NCBI RefSeq assembly: GCF_900117425.1 | Contig: NZ_FPEH01000016.1 | Coordinates: 62,001-126,000 of the forward strand | Origin: Novosphingobium sp. NDB2Meth1 | GTDB lineage: Bacteria > Pseudomonadota > Alphaproteobacteria > Sphingomonadales > Sphingomonadaceae | Direction: 5' to 3' | DNA: 64,000 nucleotides | Part shown: in pieces, positions 17,664 to 26,266 of the stretch | Layout: each line of letters starts with the position of its first letter | Position numbering within the stretch: position 1 is the first letter of the stretch | Position numbers and translations under genes: made by a program | Notes under the pieces: model-generated | What the model was told of the DNA's origin: nothing | Seen by the model: only the letters and a program-made list of their open reading frames with translations | Database searches by the model: none

Positions 17664-19666
17664 CACTTGTTGATCCGCAGGTCGGCCACCTGGCCGGCGA
17701 TGAACTTGAAGGTGTTGTTGAGCGTGGTCGTGTCGCCTGCGAAGTACGCGCGCCCCGCCGTCGCGCAGGTCGTCATCTGCGTGGTGAGCGTGGTGCCGAA
17801 GCCGATCAGCCATACGGTGTAACCTGCGTTCTTGGCCCGCGTGCAGGCTGCCAGAAAGCGATTGTTGTGATAGTTTGTAAGCGTCGAGTTGTTGGTGCCG
17901 GAGGGCGCCACGCGGTTGTCGTACATCTCCTCGCCATAGGCGCTGTAGCTGTCGATCGTCGGCGCCATATCACCGTCGGTCATGAAGATGATATGGCGGC
18001 TGACCGAAGGATACTTGACCGGATCGGCGTTCACATTCGACTGGAAGATGCCGGTCGGGCTGGCCAGCCGCGCCCCCCAGATCATGCCGATATCATGGTA
18101 GGTGCTCCCCGCGGGAACCAGCGTGTTGACGTAGTTGGTCAGCCAGGTCGGTGCCACGGTCGGGGTTGTCGTATCGACTTCGGTAAAGAGCATCGCGCGC
18201 GGCGGGCACTGCGAGCTTTCGCGCACGACACCGCTCGGGATGGACGTGGCGGTGCGCGTCCCGAGACCAGTGCCGCGGTACCACACGAGATCATTCTCGT
18301 AGATCTTCCACTGCGTCGTCGGATCGCCGGCGCTCGGCGCGGAGTCGATGTCGAGATCCTTGGCGCCGCTGGGCACCGGGTTCATCGCAAGGTTCTGGAC
18401 CGTTTGGCGCTCCTCGATGCAACCATCCCACTGGGTATTGGTCGTGGTGAGGCCGGTCACACCGGTCGTACCGTTGAGGGCGGCGAGCGCGACCATGTCG
18501 TACGTACCCTCGTTCGGCACTGTCGAGTTCGACGCGATGTTGGTCACCACCGGTACTGTGCCCATGCCCTTGAACGAGCTGACATTGACCGTGAGGGGCT
18601 GGAAGCTCCAGTTGGTGAACTGGTAGCGCAGCTGGTAGTTTCTGGTTGTTGCGGTTGACACGTTGCGCACACAGGTGCCGATCGACGAGCTGCCGCTGCC
18701 CGAAGTCCTCGTCCAGGATCCGTACGAATAGGTGGCCCAGGTGGTGTCTGCCGGCGGAGGTCCACCCGCCACGGTGGCCGGGTTGCTACCGGTGGTGGGG
18801 TAGGTATTGTTCCCGTAGTTGGTGCATTGCGACGAAGTGATGCCAGTAAGCGTCTGGGTCGTCGCGGTTGCGGGACCTGTTGTGCCGACATAGATTGGCG
18901 TCTTGTAAACTGCGACGGCAGTCTGGAACGGCTGCATATCGGCAAAGTAGCTGGTCGGCATATCCCCAGACGCAATGATGCCGCCCATGTTGACTGTGGC
19001 CGTGTAGGGTACGAAACCGAAGCGGATGCGCGTATTGGTCTTGTCGACCACAGCAGCCGCCACCGTCTTGTAGAAATCGAGGATGGCCGACCGCAAACCC
19101 GCCATCTTCGAAAGCGAGCCCTGATCGCTCGAGCAGGAGGACTGCGAAGGCTGGCATCGCATCGACCCGGTGGTATCGAGCACGAACATCACGTCGGCGC
19201 TCGCCATCTGCAGTTCCGCACTGCACTCCACGGTCAGCGTGATGCTCTTGAAGCCGAAAATGCCCATGATCACCGTGGGCATCTGGGTCGACGCGGTTCC
19301 GCTGATCGCGCCGGTTCCAGACGACGAGGTGTTGAAGGTGATGTTCTGGGAATTGGTCGCGAGCGGGTTGAAGTTGAAGTTGAACATCTTGTTCGCCTTC
19401 GCCGTCTCCGACGTGCCGTAAGTACCCGAAGTCGCCATCGCCTTGCGGCCCGCCAGCACGCCCGCGTCGCAGGCGTTCTGCAGGCTGGTCTTGGTCATGT
19501 AGGCGCGCGCCATGTCGGTCCCGCTGCCGACAAGGGTGACAAGCAGGATGATCGTGGCAAGCGCGATGCCCATCGTGGTGCCCGCCGTATCGCGCAGCAG
19601 GCTGCCGATCAGGGCGCGCATAGCGGCGCGGATCTGGCCTTCCGGTGCATTCGAGCGGCGCGGCAT
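17663..19666 (-). CDS. TadG-like pilus protein with von Willebrand A domain
   Basis: The 667-residue protein starts at ATG 19666 behind GGAGGA. A TadE/Flp-like membrane segment, T-M-G-I-A-L-A-T-I-I-L-L-V-T-L, lies at about residues 30-50. The long outer region holds a VWA fold beginning V-M-F-V-L-D-T-T-G-S-M (about 165-175), which keeps the D-x-T/S-x-S metal-ion adhesion site in the form D-T-T-G-S. TadG proteins are large minor pilus components thought to act at the envelope in Flp pilus biogenesis and adhesion. It is the first gene of the overlapping TadG-TadE-TadE unit; family proteins are usually 400-650 residues. Confidence 0.9.
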   Translation of the reverse strand: MPRRSNAPEGQIRAAMRALIGSLLRDTAGTTMGIALATIILLVTLVGSGTDMARAYMTKTSLQNACDAGVLAGRKAMATSGTYGTSETAKANKMFNFNFNPLATNSQNITFNTSSSGTGAISGTASTQMPTVIMGIFGFKSITLTVECSAELQMASADVMFVLDTTGSMRCQPSQSSCSSDQGSLSKMAGLRSAILDFYKTVAAAVVDKTNTRIRFGFVPYTATVNMGGIIASGDMPTSYFADMQPFQTAVAVYKTPIYVGTTGPATATTQTLTGITSSQCTNYGNNTYPTTGSNPATVAGGPPPADTTWATYSYGSWTRTSGSGSSSIGTCVRNVSTATTRNYQLRYQFTNWSFQPLTVNVSSFKGMGTVPVVTNIASNSTVPNEGTYDMVALAALNGTTGVTGLTTTNTQWDGCIEERQTVQNLAMNPVPSGAKDLDIDSAPSAGDPTTQWKIYENDLVWYRGTGLGTRTATSIPSGVVRESSQCPPRAMLFTEVDTTTPTVAPTWLTNYVNTLVPAGSTYHDIGMIWGARLASPTGIFQSNVNADPVKYPSVSRHIIFMTDGDMAPTIDSYSAYGEEMYDNRVAPSGTNNSTLTNYHNNRFLAACTRAKNAGYTVWLIGFGTTLTTQMTTCATAGRAYFAGDTTTLNNTFKFIAGQVADLRINK

Positions 19667-19981
19667 CTGGCGTTCGTCCTCCAAAGGCAGGGCTACCTCC
19701 ACCAAACGCCGCGACTCCGCCCAGGCAGACGGAAAGCGGGCACGAGGGTGACCCAATCTCAGTCCATGCAGGCCAACCGCCTTCCAAATCGTAAATTTGC
19801 TGAAAAAACTTGTCTCCGCAGCCTTACGCAGACGCCGCAAGCACGGCGGCGGCAATGGTAAACGCGCTGGTAGCGCTCAGGCGCAGCGGGTTTGGCAAGA
19901 GCGCGCGGAACGCAGCACCGAGGGTTTCACGGTGGTGCAATCCCCGATGAGGTTACCTTCGCCTCGCTCGGCATTCCCTTC
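19667..19981. other. Intergenic region upstream of the tad unit
   Basis: About 315 bases carry the upstream control region of the minus-strand tad unit near 19670-19820, which includes a comparatively AT-rich stretch around 19790-19812. Several short open frames exist on both strands, but none shows a recognisable protein pattern. The segment grades into the gene relics that follow. Confidence 0.4.
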
Positions 19982-20131
19982 TCAGCGCTCTCTTCCACCC
20001 AACAGAACGCCCTGATCGCGGCAAGCAAGGTGAACCACGCCGAGCATGCCCGCGCCAAGCCAGACAAGCCGCCCGCCAAGGATCAGGAGCGACCCGGCAA
20101 GCTCGACCGCGATGGTCAGCGCGGCGCGTGT
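19982..20131 (-). pseudogene. doxX-family remnant
   Basis: On the minus strand a 49-residue frame ending at a stop at 19982-19984 contains the stretch A-A-L-T-I-A-V-E-L-A-G-S-L-L-I-L-G-G-R-L. This is followed by V-W-L-G-A-G-M-L-G-V, the typical second-to-third helix region of DoxX-type membrane proteins. The reading then goes off-family, as after a frameshift, and no N-terminal helix or start is present. It directly abuts an aldehyde dehydrogenase relic on the opposite strand. Identification is by pattern only. Confidence 0.55.
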
Positions 20132-20286
20132 GCAGCGGCACCGTGGGGATCAACGCGCATGGCCTGCTTGATGTGGCGCTGCCCTTTGGCGGCATGAATC
20201 AATCGGGATTTGGCCGGGAATACGGCGCGGAAGGCGTGCTGGCCTATACCGAACTCAAATCGGTGGCCGCGCTGCTGGGGGCCTAG
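20119..20286 (+). pseudogene. Aldehyde dehydrogenase C-terminal remnant
   Basis: The frame ending at TAG 20284-20286 encodes about 50 residues matching the extreme C-terminus of NAD(P)-dependent aldehyde dehydrogenases. It has S-G-T-V-G-I-N followed by L-P-F-G-G-M-N-Q-S-G-F-G-R-E, then A-Y-T-E-L-K-S-V. The catalytic Cys and Glu domains, which should lie several hundred residues upstream, are absent. There is no in-frame start and upstream DNA is unrelated, so this is the tail of a deleted gene. Confidence 0.75.
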
Positions 20287-20353
20287 CGAGGCTGGATGAG
20301 GCGCCTTCTCGAGGCGGGCGCCACATCAGGAATCGACCGTGCCACCGCGCGGC

Positions 20354-21271
20354 CTAGCCACGCGGCTCGCCCATGCGCACCAGATCGGCGAGCATCCGGG
20401 TGGTCGGCGTGGCCACGTCGGCCTGCTCGGCCATGCGCACGATCGCGCCGTTGATCGATTCGATTTCCGTCCGGCGTCCGGCCAGCCGGTCCTGCAGCAT
20501 CGAAGGCTTGTGTGCCTTGTGATTGGCGAGTGCGAAATCGATCTTGGCGAGGACACGTGCCGGATCGATCGGCACGCCTAGTGCGGTGGCGGTGGCGATG
20601 GTTTCCTGCGCGACAGCCGTGGCAATGCGCCGGCCTTCGGGGCAATCGAGCCCGCCGACCGGCAGGCCCGTGATCGTCGCAAGCGGGTTGAGCGCGGCGT
20701 TGAAGGCGACCTTTTCCCACACCGAGACGCGCACTTCGGGATCGATGGCCACGTTGAGCGCACCCTTGTTCAGCGCCTCTGCAAGCGCCTCGGCATGGGC
20801 ATGCGCGCGCTCGTTCACGCCGCCTAGCCAGATGTGGCCATCGCCATGCGAGGAGACCTGCGCCGGACCTTCGAGATCGGCGGGAAAGTCCGTCACGCCC
20901 CACAGCACGTGATCGGCATGGAACACTTCGGCGATGGCCTCGACGTTGCCGAGCCCGTTCTGCAGGGTGAGCACTAGCGGGTTATGCTGCGCCAGATGCG
21001 CGACCGAGCGAATCGCTGCAGCACTGAACATGCCCTTCGTCATCAGCAGGACGAGATCGACCGGCCCTGCGAGTTCGACGGCGAGGCAGGCGCGGACCTT
21101 GGCGGTGGCGGTGCCATTGTCGTCGTGCAGGGTGATTCCCTCGCGCCCGATAACCTCGAGCCGCGCGCGGTCGACGTCGATCACCGTCACATCAAGCCCG
21201 CCTTTGGCCAGCCGTGCCGCCAGAAAACAGCCCATGGCGCCCGCGCCGACAATCGCAATTTTCGAGATCAT
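20354..21271 (-). CDS. 2-dehydropantoate 2-reductase family (KPR/PanE-like)
   Basis: The 305-residue protein begins with the Rossmann dinucleotide motif G-A-G-A-M-G (residues 8-13). It keeps the family pattern L-L-M-T-K and L-T-L-Q-N-G-L-G-N, the latter near the middle of the nucleotide domain, and a helical C-terminal domain with V-W-E-K-V-A-F-N-A-A-L-N-P-L. PanE reduces ketopantoate in pantothenate synthesis, but many paralogues reduce other 2-oxo acids. Here the gene sits downstream of a LysR gene and near a 2-oxo acid decarboxylase, so a catabolic role is possible. AGGGA precedes ATG 21271. Confidence 0.88.
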   Translation of the reverse strand: MISKIAIVGAGAMGCFLAARLAKGGLDVTVIDVDRARLEVIGREGITLHDDNGTATAKVRACLAVELAGPVDLVLLMTKGMFSAAAIRSVAHLAQHNPLVLTLQNGLGNVEAIAEVFHADHVLWGVTDFPADLEGPAQVSSHGDGHIWLGGVNERAHAHAEALAEALNKGALNVAIDPEVRVSVWEKVAFNAALNPLATITGLPVGGLDCPEGRRIATAVAQETIATATALGVPIDPARVLAKIDFALANHKAHKPSMLQDRLAGRRTEIESINGAIVRMAEQADVATPTTRMLADLVRMGEPRG

Positions 21272-21322
21272 GATCTGGTCCCTTACGTGTACGCGCGAAT
21301 TTTCGGGGATCGGTGGAGGTCG

Positions 21323-22213
21323 TCAATCATGCATCGGGAGAAAGTTCAGAAACATGCGTGCAGCCTGCGGCAGGAGGCCGGTACGCCGACGGTAAAGCAG
21401 CATCTGCCGCTCGGTTTCGAGCGCCGGAACGTCCAGCTGGCGCATGGTCCCGCTGGCGAGGTGCGGCGCCACAAGCGGACCCGGCAGCCAGCACAGCAGG
21501 CGGCTGGCGGCGGAGACTGCGATCATGGTTTCGACCGAGGCGGTCTCGACCGGGACGGGCGGCATCGGCAGACCGTGCTCGCGAAAACGGCCGGCAAACT
21601 GGACGCGCGGGGTGGCGGTGGAGCCGGGCATGACCCAGCTCTCGGCGGCAAGGTCCGCCATGGTGGGGTTATCGGCAATCGGGTTTTCCGCCGCGCAGAA
21701 CACACCGAACCGGTCGGTGTAGGCGCAAGTGCCCACGGCCTCGACCGCGTCGGATTCGAGCGGTGCGGCGGTGACTACCAGATCCACCTTGCGATCGAGC
21801 AGCGCGCCGAGCAGATCGCTGTCGGTGCCCTCGCGCATTTCGACCGAGAGGTCGGGGTAGGCCGCGATCATGGCAGCGGCGGCGCTGGTGACGAGCGTGC
21901 GCATCACCGCTGCTACCGCGCCGATGCGGACAACACCGCGCCGAAGCCCGCGCAGGGCATCGAGCTGGTCGCGCGCTGCCTGCATCTCGAAGGCGAGGAG
22001 GCGCGCGTGGTCGAGCAGGATCTCGCCCGCCGGAGTCAGAGCTACCCCCGTGCTCAACCGATCGAACAGGCGATGGCCTAGGCGCTGCTCCATGCCCTGG
22101 ATCATCCGGCTGAGCGAAGGCTGGGTGAGGTTTACGATGGCGGCAGCTCGGCCCACGCTGCCGGTATCGGCCACGGCGATGAAGGCACGCAGCTGGCGTT
22201 CGTCAAAATCCAT
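21323..22213 (-). CDS. LysR-type transcriptional regulator
   Basis: The 296-residue protein has the N-terminal LysR winged helix (residues about 4-63: R-Q-L-R-A-F-I-A-V-A, then L-T-Q-P-S-L-S-R-M-I-Q-G-M-E) and a periplasmic-binding-like effector domain from about 90. It is divergent from the decarboxylase/dioxygenase operon with about 105 bases between the starts, the classic layout of a LysR activator and its aromatic catabolic target. A symmetric T-N11-A box covers its own start codon, predicting autorepression. The co-inducer is probably an aromatic acid, which is inference. Confidence 0.92.
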   Translation of the reverse strand: MDFDERQLRAFIAVADTGSVGRAAAIVNLTQPSLSRMIQGMEQRLGHRLFDRLSTGVALTPAGEILLDHARLLAFEMQAARDQLDALRGLRRGVVRIGAVAAVMRTLVTSAAAAMIAAYPDLSVEMREGTDSDLLGALLDRKVDLVVTAAPLESDAVEAVGTCAYTDRFGVFCAAENPIADNPTMADLAAESWVMPGSTATPRVQFAGRFREHGLPMPPVPVETASVETMIAVSAASRLLCWLPGPLVAPHLASGTMRQLDVPALETERQMLLYRRRTGLLPQAARMFLNFLPMHD

Positions 22214-22227
22214 ACGTACGTCGTATG
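22211..22227. promoter_or_regulatory. LysR T-N11-A operator overlapping the lysR start codon
   Basis: CATACG-TACGT-CGTATG is a perfect dyad of 6-base arms with a 5-base spacer. Its inner bases satisfy the LysR consensus T-N11-A (T at 22213, A at 22225). It covers the ATG of the minus-strand lysR gene and lies about 95 bases upstream of the divergent operon start, as expected for combined autorepression and activation. Confidence 0.65.
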
Positions 22228-22318
22228 ACTTTCTGCCAAGATTGCAATTGTGGCTATGGCCCGAAGCGGGCACTCTGCTTGCTGAGGCTGGCGCATGCCC
22301 GGCCCGCCGGGAGAGACC

Positions 22319-23875
22319 ATGCCTTCTGTTCGCGAAGTCACGATTGGCCTGCTGCGCGAGCTGGGGATGACCACGATCTTCGGCAATCCCGGCTCGACCG
22401 AGCTGCCGATGTTCCGCGACTTTCCAGAAGACTTCCGCTATGTGATGGGCCTGCAGGAAAGCGTCGTGCTGGGCATGGCAGATGGCTTTGCGCAAGGCAC
22501 CGGCAATGCCGCGATCATCAACCTGCACAGCTCGGCGGGCGTGGGCCATGCGCTGGGCAACCTCTTCACAGCCTTCAAGAACCAGACCCCGCTGGTGGTC
22601 ACAGCGGGCCAGCAGGCGCGTTCGATCCTGCCGTATGAACCGTTTCTCTTCGCCGAGCGGGCGACCGAGTTCCCGCAGCCGTTCGTGAAATGGGCCTGCG
22701 AGCCGGCGCGAGCGCAGGATGTGCCGGCGGCCATCGCGCGGGCCTATCTCGTGGCGATGGAGCCGCCTTGCGGGCCGACATTCGTTTCGATCCCCATCGA
22801 CGACTGGGACCAGCCGGGCGAGCCGTTCACCGCGCGCAGGGTCCATTCCGCGCGGGCGCCAGAAGGCACCGCGATTGCCGAATGCGCAGCGGCGCTGGCC
22901 CGCGCCGAGCGACCCGCCTTTGTCGTGGGCGCTGGCATCGCGCGCGACGGGGCGTGGGACGAGGTGATTGCGCTGGCCGAACAGCATCAGGCCGCGGTCT
23001 GGGTCGCGCCAATGTCGGCCCGGTGCAGCTTTCCGGAAAACCACCCGCTGTTCGCCGGGTTCCTCACCGCCGGGCGCGAGGCCATCGTGGCAACGTTGAA
23101 GGGCCACGATTTCGTGCTGGCGCTGGGCGGGCCGATGAACCTCTACCATGTCGAGGGGCAGGGGCCACATATCGCGCAAGGCACCGAGGTCTGGCTGATC
23201 GGCGACAATCCGGTCCATGCGGCATGGGCCCCTGTGGGCACGGCGATCGTTGCCAACACCCGGCTGGCGCTGGCGCAGCTGTTGCAAATCGGCCCCGCCG
23301 TCCAGCGCGCCGCCCCTGTGCCGCGCGCCCTGCCGCCGGTGCTCGATGGCTCGGCCATGACCGATTCCTACGTGCTCCAGCGCCTCGCCGCGCTGCGCGC
23401 GCCCACAAGCGTGATCGTCGAGGAAGCCCCTTCCACACGTGGGACAATGCACGATTATCTGCCGATCTTGGCGAAGGACACGTTCTACACCTGCGCCAGC
23501 GGCGGCCTTGGCCATGGTCTGCCCGCAGCCGTCGGCATGGCGCTGGCGCGGCCGGGCGAGAAGGTGATCGCGGTGCTGGGCGACGGCTCGTCGATGTACG
23601 CCATCCAGGGGCTCCATGCCGCTGCGCAGCTGGGGGTGCCGGTCAGCTTCGTGATCCTCAAGAACCGGCGCTACGAGGCGCTGCACAGCTTCGGGCGACT
23701 GTTCGGGCTGCAGACTCTGGTGGGGACGCAGTTTCCTGAGCTCGATTTCTGCGCGCTGGCGGCGGGGCATGGTATCGAGGGGCGCAGCGCGGCGGATGCG
23801 TCTTCACTCGATGCGGCGCTGGCATGGTCGCTGGCGGCGGACAAGCCGACGCTGGTCGAAGCCGTGATCGACTGA
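22319..23875 (+). CDS. mdlC: Benzoylformate decarboxylase-like ThDP enzyme
   Basis: The 518-residue thiamine diphosphate enzyme starts at ATG 22319 behind GGGAGAG. It keeps the catalytic residues known for Pseudomonas benzoylformate decarboxylase: the Ser of G-N-P-G-S-T-E (about 26), the cofactor-activating Glu of L-Q-E-S-V-V (about 48), the His of N-L-H-S (about 71) and a His in N-L-Y-H (Phe-Arg-Tyr-His in the Pseudomonas enzyme). G-D-G-S near the C-terminus opens the ThDP/Mg motif. The expected reaction is an aryl glyoxylate to aldehyde plus CO2. It leads an operon with a ring-hydroxylating oxygenase, so the substrate may be a hydroxylated or substituted phenylglyoxylate; that is inference. 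Confidence 0.88.
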   Translation: MPSVREVTIGLLRELGMTTIFGNPGSTELPMFRDFPEDFRYVMGLQESVVLGMADGFAQGTGNAAIINLHSSAGVGHALGNLFTAFKNQTPLVVTAGQQARSILPYEPFLFAERATEFPQPFVKWACEPARAQDVPAAIARAYLVAMEPPCGPTFVSIPIDDWDQPGEPFTARRVHSARAPEGTAIAECAAALARAERPAFVVGAGIARDGAWDEVIALAEQHQAAVWVAPMSARCSFPENHPLFAGFLTAGREAIVATLKGHDFVLALGGPMNLYHVEGQGPHIAQGTEVWLIGDNPVHAAWAPVGTAIVANTRLALAQLLQIGPAVQRAAPVPRALPPVLDGSAMTDSYVLQRLAALRAPTSVIVEEAPSTRGTMHDYLPILAKDTFYTCASGGLGHGLPAAVGMALARPGEKVIAVLGDGSSMYAIQGLHAAAQLGVPVSFVILKNRRYEALHSFGRLFGLQTLVGTQFPELDFCALAAGHGIEGRSAADASSLDAALAWSLAADKPTLVEAVID

Positions 23876-23889
23876 GAAGGGACGAGACC

Positions 23890-25227
23890 ATGGATGTGAC
23901 CCGGTTCGTTGATGATCGTCCCGCCGACGGAGTGTTCCGCGTCAACCGCGCGATATTCACAGATCAGACGGTGTTCGACCGTGAGATCGAACGAATCTTC
24001 GAGGGCGGCTGGGTCTTCCTCGGCATCGAGAGCCAGGCTGAAAACCCCCACGACTTCTTCACCACCACGATGGGCCGCGTCCCGGTCATGGTGCAGCGCG
24101 ATGGTGAGGGCACCTTGCGCGGCTTCGTCAATTCCTGCCCGCACAAGGGCGCGCGGCTGGCGCAGACGCGCGCCGGCAACGCGCGGCTCCATGTGTGCCC
24201 CTATCACAGCTGGAGCTTCGACAGCGCCGGGCGCAGCAAGGCGGTGAAGTGGCAGAAGGCAGGTTGTTACAGCGCGGCCTTCGAACAGGACGACCACGGG
24301 CTGGCAGCCCTGCCCCGGTTTGAGGCCTATCGCGGCTTCCTGTTCGGCAGCATGGCCGCCGATGTTATGCCGCTGGCAGACTACCTTGGCGAGGCGGCGA
24401 AGCTACTCGACTTGGTGGCCGATCAGAGCGCGGACGGACTGGAACTGGTCCCCGGGCAGGTCACCTTCACCTATGAGGCGAACTGGAAGTTGCAGCTTGA
24501 GAACTGCTCTGACGCCTATCACTTCACCTCGGCGCATCCATCCTACATCCGCGTGCTGGAGCGGCGGCAGCAGGAACTGAGCGCCGACGTCGTCGCCTCG
24601 GTGTGGGAAAACAGCGACTACTGGAAAGAGGAAGCGCAAGGCGTCGCGGGCGGCAGCTACAGCTTTGCCAATGGCCACGTGCTCAATTGGGGCATCTTCG
24701 GCGTGACCCCCGCGATCCCGCTTTATGAAAGCGCGGGCGCGCTGGCCGAACGGCACGGCGAGGGGCGGCGCGACTGGATGTTCAACATGCGCAACCTGAC
24801 GATCTTCCCCAATCTGCAGGTGGCGGAAAACGCATCCAGCCAGCTGCGCGTGATCCATCCGCTGGCGCCCGGCCTCACCGAAATGCGCACCTGGTGCATC
24901 GCGCCCAAGGGCGAAAGCGCCGCCGCGCGCCGCCAGCGCATCCGCCAGTACGAGGATTTCTTCAATCCGACGGGCATGGCGACACCGGACGATACCGTTT
25001 CGTACGAGAACTGCCAGATTGGCTATGGCGGCATGGCCCAGCCCTGGCTGCAAGGCTATGCGCGGGGGATGACAGCTACGGTGGAAGGCGGGAACCGCTT
25101 TTCCGACCTCTTGGGCATGAACCCGGCGCGCAGCGTGCTGGCGGATTCGCAGCTGTGCGACGAGACCCTGTTCCACAGCTACTACCGTGCCTGGGCGCAG
25201 CGCATGGCTGGCGGAGACGCCGCATGA
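23890..25227 (+). CDS. Aromatic ring-hydroxylating dioxygenase, alpha subunit (BenA/AntA-like)
   Basis: The 445-residue protein (start ATG 23890 after AAGGGA) has a Rieske 2Fe-2S site C-P-H at 83-85 and C-P-Y-H at 103-106. The catalytic mononuclear-iron motif is D-A-Y-H-F-T-S-A-H with Asp208, His211 and His216. The sequence following the Rieske centre (R-G-F-L-F-G-S) is of the benzoate/anthranilate 1,2-dioxygenase type. Such enzymes add O2 to an aromatic carboxylate, forming a cis-diol. Its stop overlaps the beta-subunit start as ATGA. No ferredoxin or reductase gene lies nearby, so electrons must come from elsewhere. Confidence 0.93.
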   Translation: MDVTRFVDDRPADGVFRVNRAIFTDQTVFDREIERIFEGGWVFLGIESQAENPHDFFTTTMGRVPVMVQRDGEGTLRGFVNSCPHKGARLAQTRAGNARLHVCPYHSWSFDSAGRSKAVKWQKAGCYSAAFEQDDHGLAALPRFEAYRGFLFGSMAADVMPLADYLGEAAKLLDLVADQSADGLELVPGQVTFTYEANWKLQLENCSDAYHFTSAHPSYIRVLERRQQELSADVVASVWENSDYWKEEAQGVAGGSYSFANGHVLNWGIFGVTPAIPLYESAGALAERHGEGRRDWMFNMRNLTIFPNLQVAENASSQLRVIHPLAPGLTEMRTWCIAPKGESAAARRQRIRQYEDFFNPTGMATPDDTVSYENCQIGYGGMAQPWLQGYARGMTATVEGGNRFSDLLGMNPARSVLADSQLCDETLFHSYYRAWAQRMAGGDAA

Positions 25228-25724
25228 CCGCCCCCATCACCCGCGCCGAAGCCGAGGACCTGCTCTTCCGCGAGGCCCTGCTGATCGACAGGCAGCGCTT
25301 TGCGCAATGGCTGGAGCTGTTCACCCCCGATGTCGAATTCTGGATGCCGGCCTGGCGCGATGAGGCCACGACGACCGAAGACCCGGACCGCGAACTTTCG
25401 CTGATCTACTACAAGGGCCGCCGCAACCTCGAGGACCGGGTGATGCGGCTGACCTCCGGCCTCTCGGTCGCCTCGCTGCCCCTGCCGCGCGTGGTGCATC
25501 AGGTGACCAACGTGCTGGTGCTCGAAGCAGACCAAGATGCAGCAACAGTCTCGGCAGCTTTCACCTGCCACCGCTTTGATGTGCGGATGAACCGCACCGA
25601 CTGCTTCTTCGGAAGGTACGAATACCAGCTGGTGCGACAGGATGGCGCATGGCTGATCGCGCGCAAGAAGATCACTCTTCTCAACGACACCGTGCCGACG
25701 GTGGTGGACATCAATTCGATCTGA
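25224..25724 (+). CDS. Aromatic ring-hydroxylating dioxygenase, beta subunit
   Basis: The 166-residue protein has the SnoaL-like fold of dioxygenase small subunits: an N-terminal helix with E-A-L-L-I-D-R-Q-R-F, then Y-Y-K-G-R-R-N-L-E-D-R-V-M-R-L, then a C-terminal sheet ending I-A-R-K-K-I-T-L-L-N-D. It stabilises the alpha3beta3 hexamer and does not itself bind iron. The ATG at 25224 shares ATGA with the alpha-subunit stop, which fixes the start and implies stoichiometric coupled translation. It is the last gene of the decarboxylase operon. Confidence 0.93.
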   Translation: MTAPITRAEAEDLLFREALLIDRQRFAQWLELFTPDVEFWMPAWRDEATTTEDPDRELSLIYYKGRRNLEDRVMRLTSGLSVASLPLPRVVHQVTNVLVLEADQDAATVSAAFTCHRFDVRMNRTDCFFGRYEYQLVRQDGAWLIARKKITLLNDTVPTVVDINSI

Positions 25725-25843
25725 GAGCGCTTGCGGTTGGCTGCATGCGCGGGAGGTCTGCGATCAAATGCCCACCCCATGAAGCAATCGGACTTATGAC
25801 GTCGTTTGAGTGAATTACGTCACGGTACGTTAGCTGCAATGAG

Positions 25844-25951
25844 CTAGGAAAGTTCATCGCGGTCGGACAGCTTGTACGCTTTCGGCCGAGGCTTTGAGTG
25901 CTTCACTGCGTTGGCGGTGAGCCCAGATTTGCGTTTCACACCTTCCGACAT
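25844..25951 (-). pseudogene. N-terminal remnant of a tyrosine integrase next to tRNA-Cys
   Basis: A 35-codon frame from ATG 25951 contains L-T-A-N-A-V-K-H-S-K-P-R-P-K-A-Y-K-L-S-D. This is the characteristic start of P4-type phage/island integrases (usually followed by G-L-Y-L-L-V), but here it breaks off at a TAG. The rest of the gap 25725-26115 holds no other recognisable gene. The relic lies 165 bases from the 3' end of tRNA-Cys, the normal place for an island integrase, so it marks a former integration site. Confidence 0.7.
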
Positions 25952-26115
25952 TGACGGACATCCGCGTCCAGCATCGGGCTGTGATCCATCACCTGTACCA
26001 TCGATGGTCCCGGATGCGGTCGGATCGACCCGCACTGATGCGGAGGATTATATCAGAAAAAGCGCTGTGAAACAGCTGCTTACCGGACGTTGTCGGACGT
26101 CTTCAAACGGTGAAA

Positions 26116-26189
26116 TGGAGGCCCGAGCCGGAATCGAACCGGCGTAAACGGATTTGCAGTCCGGTGCGTAACCACTCCGCCATCGGGCC
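26116..26189 (-). tRNA. tRNA-Cys (GCA)
   Basis: On the minus strand the acceptor stem GGCCCGA / TCGGGCC closes the molecule. The anticodon loop CTGCAAA gives anticodon GCA (Cys), and GGTTCGATTCC is the T loop. The discriminator T and an encoded CCA end at 26116. The coordinates include the CCA. Confidence 0.95.
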
Positions 26190-26266
26190 TCGATGCGCAT
26201 CAGCGTGGAACGGCGCGGTTAGCCGAGCCTCGCCGGAGCCGCAACGGGATTCTTGCGCCCTCCCCT

